Of a stretch of DNA of 64,000 bases, positions 60,118 through 64,000 are shown in pieces. A program made the translations under genes and the position numbers. The DNA is from Haloarcula amylovorans (GTDB taxonomy: Archaea > Halobacteriota > Halobacteria > Halobacteriales > Haloarculaceae). Each line of letters opens with the position of its first letter. The first letter of the stretch is position 1. The notes beneath the pieces were generated by a model. It made no database searches. It was not told the origin of the DNA and saw nothing but the letters and a program-made list of their open reading frames with translations. The DNA is taken from the NCBI RefSeq assembly GCF_004681185.1, contig NZ_SRIF01000001.1, forward strand, positions 682,001 to 746,000. Direction: 5' to 3'.

Positions 60118-62310
60118 CTACTCCCGTCCCCACCGGAGCGCCGCGTCGAAGTCGTGTTTCGGGGGCGAACACGCGAAATTTCGGCACGCATACACCGTCG
60201 GGTCGCTCTCGGCGGCGTTGCGGCCAGCCCAGATAGGCGGTTCGTCGTCCAGTTCGATCGTCGCCAACCACGTGTCCAGAGACTCGGCGTCGGCGGGTCG
60301 CCACGCGAGGAGGCGACGCGGTACGTACGTCGATGCGAGCGTCTCAGTCCACTCGGCAGGCGGGTCGCTCGGGTCACAGACCAGCGTGAGTTCGAGCGAC
60401 CCCTGTTCGTACTCGTCGGTCGCGAGCGTCAGTGACGCGTGTTCGAGCGGGTTCGAGGAGATGCGGTCGGCGTGCGTGCGGACGACCTTCTCCGCGACAT
60501 CGCCGAAGCGGTCGTCGTCTCGAAAGTGCGAGAGCGAGAGCAGCAGCGAGACGGCGACGCCGGTGCTCGACGGCGTCGACTGGTCGGTGAGTTCCTGCGG
60601 GCGGGCGACGAGCGACTCGCCGCCGGTCGGCGTGAAGTAGAGCGTCTCGGCCTCGTCGTCCCAGAATGCCTCGATGACCGCGTCGGCGAGGTCCATCGCG
60701 AAGTCGAGGTGGGTCACGTCGCCCGTCGCCTCGAAGAGGTTCAGCGCGCCGCGGCCGAGGAACGCGTAGTCTTCGAGGTAGCCGTCGATGGCCACGTCGC
60801 CGTCCTTGTACCGCCGCGAGAGTCGGCCCGCGTCGGCGTCCCAGAGGTGCTCTTGGACGAAGTCGAGCGCGTCGGCCGCCACGTCGGCGTACTCCTCGTC
60901 CAAGACGATAGCACCCTCGGCCAGCGTCGAAATCATGAGGCCGTTCCACCCCGCGAGAATCTTCTCGTCGCGGGCCGGTCGCGGCCGTTCCTCGCGGGCA
61001 GCGAACGCTTCGTCGAGCGCCTGCTGGAGTTTCTCGGTCGCTTCGTCCTCGGTTAGGTCGCGCTCCTCTGCGATGACGTGGAGCGGTTTCCGTACGCCGA
61101 GCACCGTCTGTCCCTCGAAGTTGCCGCGGTCGGTGACGCCGTAGTACTCACAGAAGATCTCGGCGGCCGCCTCGTCGTCCACGGCGTCGTGAACCTGCTC
61201 AGGCGTCCAGACGTAGAACGCGCCCTCTTCGGTCTCGCCGTCGGGGTCGCTGGGAGGGCGACTCACCGCATCGAGCGTGCTGAAGAACCCACCGTCCTCG
61301 TGTTGGAGTTCGCGCTGGACGAACTCGAACGTCTCTCGGACGACGGCGGCGTACCGCTCGTTGCCGATGGCCTGATAGCCCGCGAGGAAGGCTCGCGGAA
61401 TTTCGGCGTTGTCGTACAGCATCTTCTCGAAGTGGGGTACCCCCCACTGGGAGTCCGTCGAGTAGCGGTGGAAGCCGCCGCCGACGTGGTCGTACAGTCC
61501 CCGGTCGGCCATCGCGTTCAGCGTCTCCTCGACGACGGCGAGGTAGTCGTCACCGTCGTCGTCCGGACTGCGCTGTTCGCCACCCGATAGTCCCGAGCTG
61601 GACGGCGATTCACCGTCTGCGGAAGCCCGAAGCAACGCGTGGATTCGCCCGGTTTGGGGGAACTTCGGCCCGCCCGAGCCCCACCCGCCGTTATCCCGGT
61701 CCGCGCCGCGATGGGCGACGGTGGCCGCTGTTCCGATGATGTTCTCTTCCGGGTCGCCGGGTTGACCCGTCGTCGCCTCTAAGTCACTCTCGATGGCGTC
61801 AGTCCACTGATCCGCGCGATTCTCCATCTCGTCGCGCTGTTCGGGGTCGGCCCACGAGGTCGAGAGATCTTCCAACAGGTCGCGAAAACCGGGCATCCCG
61901 CGCTTCTCCTCGGGCGGGAAGTACGTCCCCACGTAGAACGGCTTGCCCTCGGGCGTGAGCCACGCCGACAGCGGCCACCCGCCGCGACCCGTCACCTGCT
62001 GGCAGATGCTCATATACACCGAATCGACGTCGGGTCGCTCCTCCCGGTCCACCTTCACGGGGACGAAGTGCTCGTTCAGCGTCTCCGCGACGGCCTCGTC
62101 CTGAAAGCTCTCCTCCTCCATGACGTGACACCAGTGACAGGCCGCGTAGCCGATGGAGAGGAAGATAGGTACGTCGCGCTCTTTGGCGGCTTCGAGCGCC
62201 TGTTCGTCCCACGGCTGCCAGTTCACCGGATTGTCGGCGTGCTGTCGAAGATACGGGCTCTCCTCCTCGTCGAGACGGTTTCGGGTCGTCGGGTCCGCGT
62301 TGTCGCTCAT
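60118..62310 (-). CDS. YyaL-type protein: thioredoxin domain plus AGE-fold (DUF255)
   Basis: A 730-aa protein. ATG 62310 (MSDNADPTTRNRLDEEES) begins the DUF255 thioredoxin domain, with LDEEESPYLRQHADNPVNWQ and the redox pair GYAACHWCHVMEEESF. Residues about 230-720 form an (alpha/alpha)6 barrel like N-acylglucosamine 2-epimerases, with QWGVPHFEKMLYDNAEIPRA. An internal Ser/Gly insert (SPSSSGLSGGEQRSPDDDGD) is an unusual loop. Homologues such as spermatogenesis-associated protein 20/YyaL have no established reaction. The much longer open frame upstream is a shadow of purD. Confidence 0.85.
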   Translation of the reverse strand: MSDNADPTTRNRLDEEESPYLRQHADNPVNWQPWDEQALEAAKERDVPIFLSIGYAACHWCHVMEEESFQDEAVAETLNEHFVPVKVDREERPDVDSVYMSICQQVTGRGGWPLSAWLTPEGKPFYVGTYFPPEEKRGMPGFRDLLEDLSTSWADPEQRDEMENRADQWTDAIESDLEATTGQPGDPEENIIGTAATVAHRGADRDNGGWGSGGPKFPQTGRIHALLRASADGESPSSSGLSGGEQRSPDDDGDDYLAVVEETLNAMADRGLYDHVGGGFHRYSTDSQWGVPHFEKMLYDNAEIPRAFLAGYQAIGNERYAAVVRETFEFVQRELQHEDGGFFSTLDAVSRPPSDPDGETEEGAFYVWTPEQVHDAVDDEAAAEIFCEYYGVTDRGNFEGQTVLGVRKPLHVIAEERDLTEDEATEKLQQALDEAFAAREERPRPARDEKILAGWNGLMISTLAEGAIVLDEEYADVAADALDFVQEHLWDADAGRLSRRYKDGDVAIDGYLEDYAFLGRGALNLFEATGDVTHLDFAMDLADAVIEAFWDDEAETLYFTPTGGESLVARPQELTDQSTPSSTGVAVSLLLSLSHFRDDDRFGDVAEKVVRTHADRISSNPLEHASLTLATDEYEQGSLELTLVCDPSDPPAEWTETLASTYVPRRLLAWRPADAESLDTWLATIELDDEPPIWAGRNAAESDPTVYACRNFACSPPKHDFDAALRWGRE

Positions 62311-62370
62311 ACTCGCCACTCGGTCGGCCGCGGGGAAAAGGAGTGTGTCCGGCATCAGCACGAGAGAGCA

Positions 62371-62377
62371 ATACTTA
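62371..62377 (+). promoter_or_regulatory. Putative TATA element of purD
   Basis: ATACTTA about 27-33 bases before the purD ATG, a leaderless arrangement. Confidence 0.45.
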
Positions 62378-62403
62378 CGGTGCCGCCCATCCGGCGTTCG
62401 GGT

Positions 62404-63696
62404 ATGACCGAGACTGTGCTGCTGGTGGGCGGTGGCGGCCGCGAACACGCCGTCGCTCGCGCGCTTGCCGACTCCGACGCGGACCTGTACGCCTGTGCCG
62501 GGAACAAGAACCCCGGCATCGTCGCCCTGGCCGAGGGCTTCGAGACGCTCGATACGACCAACCCCAAGGCCGTCACGACCTACGCCCGCGAGGTGGACGC
62601 GACGCTGGCCGTCGTCGGTCCCGAGGCACCGCTTGCGGCGGGCGTCGCCGACGCGCTGGACGACGAGGACATCTACGCCTTCGGCCCACAGGAGCAGGAA
62701 GCCCGCATCGAGACGGACAAGGCGTTCCAGCGCCGCTTCATGCGCGAACACGACATCCCCGGCTGTCCGGACTTCGAGACGTTCGAGGACATGGAGGCCG
62801 CCTGCGACTACATCGACGAGTACGACGGCGACCTCGCGGTCAAGCCCGCCGGGCTGACCGGTGGGAAGGGCGTCCGCGTTATCGGCGACCAGTGTACCGC
62901 CGAGGGAGCGAAGGAGTACCTCCGGGATTCGGACTACGACCGGGTCGTTCTCGAAGAGCGCCTCGTCGGCGAAGAGTTCACGGTGCAGGCGTTCGTCGCC
63001 AACGGCGACCTCCGCGTGACGCCGGCGGTGCAGGACCACAAGCGCGCCTACGAGGGCGACGAGGGGCCGAACACCGGCGGGATGGGGAGTTACTCCGATT
63101 CCACCCTCGAACTGCCGTTCATGACCGAGGACGACTACGGCGACGCCGTCGACGTGCTCAAAGCGACCGTCGAGGCACTTTCCGGCTACAAGGGCGTTCT
63201 CTACGGTCAGTTCATGCTGACCGAGACCGGCCCGCGCGTTGTGGAGTTCAACGCACGTTTCGGCGACCCCGAGGCGATGAACACGCTCCCGGTGTTGAAC
63301 ACGGACTTCCTCGACGTGCTGACGGCCGCCCGCGACGACGTGTCGCTCCCGCAACTGTCCTTCCGTCCGAAGGCCACCGTCTGTAAGTACGCCGTCCCCG
63401 ACGGCTACCCGACTGACCCCGAAGCCGGTGCGAAGGTGACCATCGACGAGGACAACGCCGGCGAGGCAATCCTGTACTACGCCAGCGTCGACCAGCGCGA
63501 CGACGGTATCTACACGACGACGTCTCGCTCCTATGCCGTCGTCGGCGTCGCTGATTCCATCACGGACGCCGAAGAAATCGCCGAAGGTGCCCTCGAACGG
63601 GCGGGCACCGAGGGGCTACGGGTGCGCCACGACATCGGTAAACCCGACCTCGTCCAGCAGCGAATCGATCACATGGCCGAGATTCGCGGCGACTGA
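62404..63696 (+). CDS. purD: Phosphoribosylamine-glycine ligase (GAR synthetase)
   Basis: A 430-aa ATP-grasp enzyme of purine synthesis. ATG 62404 starts VLLVGGGGREHAVARALADS, the N-domain motif. ATP-grasp parts: DLAVKPAGLTGGKGVRVIGD, LVGEEFTVQAFVANGDLRV and GPNTGGMGSYSDSTLELPF; the C-domain motif is RVVEFNARFGDPEAMNTLPV. All essential motifs are intact. Transcribed alone and divergent from the YyaL-type gene. Confidence 0.96.
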   Translation: MTETVLLVGGGGREHAVARALADSDADLYACAGNKNPGIVALAEGFETLDTTNPKAVTTYAREVDATLAVVGPEAPLAAGVADALDDEDIYAFGPQEQEARIETDKAFQRRFMREHDIPGCPDFETFEDMEAACDYIDEYDGDLAVKPAGLTGGKGVRVIGDQCTAEGAKEYLRDSDYDRVVLEERLVGEEFTVQAFVANGDLRVTPAVQDHKRAYEGDEGPNTGGMGSYSDSTLELPFMTEDDYGDAVDVLKATVEALSGYKGVLYGQFMLTETGPRVVEFNARFGDPEAMNTLPVLNTDFLDVLTAARDDVSLPQLSFRPKATVCKYAVPDGYPTDPEAGAKVTIDEDNAGEAILYYASVDQRDDGIYTTTSRSYAVVGVADSITDAEEIAEGALERAGTEGLRVRHDIGKPDLVQQRIDHMAEIRGD

Positions 63697-63815
63697 CGAC
63701 ACCGGCTCAGGTTCTATCGCCGCTCGAAATATAAGATAGATAACCTCTTTCCCCCTCATTTTTGAGCTATACGGCCCAATGTAGTGGTAGCTAATGACAC
63801 GATAGTCGAGATACT

Positions 63816-64000
63816 ATGTCTTCATCTCCAATCCACATCTTGCTTGTCGATCAGGACCCGACGGAATCGTCGGTCCACGTCGAGACGTTGCGAGAAGTGC
63901 TGTCCGCGGCAGACGTCGACGTGGCAGAGACTGCTGATGACGCCACCAAACTGCTCGAAGCAACCGAATACGAGGTTCTCCTCGCCCGCGAAGACCTCCA
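63816..64000 (+). CDS. Receiver-like protein (3' partial, cut by window end)
   Basis: The first 61 codons are visible: IHILLVDQDPTESSVHVETL, then VDVAETADDATKLLEATEYE and VLLAREDL. The acidic pair in LVDQDP fits the start of a CheY-like receiver domain. The position of the phospho-acceptor Asp (VLLD) reads Ala (VLLA). Haloarchaeal hybrid kinases and bat-type regulators start like this; the remainder lies outside the window. Confidence 0.6.
   Translation, partial: MSSSPIHILLVDQDPTESSVHVETLREVLSAADVDVAETADDATKLLEATEYEVLLAREDL

Noticed and set aside
60118..63354. 1078-codon open frame running from the YyaL-type gene through purD
   Set aside because: Only the part from ATG 62310 matches the YyaL family; the remainder is antisense to purD.

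Overview
The window is chromosomal DNA from a halophilic archaeon (class Halobacteria). The evidence is the high GC content, the strongly acidic proteins, archaeal-type information genes (L44e, S27e, aIF2 alpha, Nop10, PAN, PAC2 chaperone), a PGF-CTERM surface anchor, archaeal type IV pilins with the SPVIGVILMVAITV core, and an archaeal initiator tRNA. Many operons are packed with 4-base ATGA overlaps and several promoters imply leaderless mRNAs. The sequence resembles Haloarcula relatives, but I cannot fix the genus by eye.

Layout. 1-6.3 kb: a secreted GH97 glycosidase (5' end outside the window) joined to a PQQ-type beta-propeller surface protein. 6.3-10.3 kb: DUF420 membrane protein, PAN unfoldase, flavoprotein, HtpX-like protease. 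10.4-15.1 kb: four-gene DUF4129/DUF58 operon. 15.1-17.5 kb: CoaBC, a Gdx-type SMR exporter and a deaminase. 17.7-25.8 kb: a nine-gene Mrp/Mnh-type cation/proton antiporter operon with a Usp-MnhE fusion and three proton-channel subunits. 25.9-28.4 kb: three type IV pilins around a membrane-linked wHTH protein. 28.4-32.3 kb: a palindromic intergenic segment, hpt, a Tat lipoprotein, about 0.85 kb of gene-free DNA, a TnpB element and the initiator tRNA. This is the most accessory-looking part.

32.3-36.0 kb: GtrA, a GT2 glycosyltransferase and a DUF2298 membrane protein, plausibly a lipid-linked sugar pathway. 36.1-39.4 kb: the translation/RNP cluster L44e, S27e, aIF2 alpha, Nop10, then PAC2 and a J-domain protein. 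39.4-50.3 kb: mixed genes, including a threonine-synthase-like protein lacking its PLP lysine, an amine-oxidase-type flavoprotein, an archaeal SbcD-related phosphoesterase, a wHTH regulator, small membrane proteins, an NAD-kinase-like protein lacking GGDG, and a geranylgeranyl reductase divergent from an acidic helical protein with a DDxDD motif. 50.4-53.9 kb: 2-oxoacid:ferredoxin oxidoreductase (korAB) divergent from a flavin reductase. 54-64 kb: ThiI, regulators, cysteine synthase, DUF488, thioredoxin, a YyaL-type protein, PurD, and the start of a receiver-like protein cut by the window end.

Most of the window is ordinary core genome. The parts most worth a second look are the pilin cassettes with near-identical 5' halves, the TnpB element with matching end motifs and an 11-bp copy of the initiator tRNA 3' end at its far border, the multi-module GH97 enzyme, and several family members that have lost hallmark catalytic residues.
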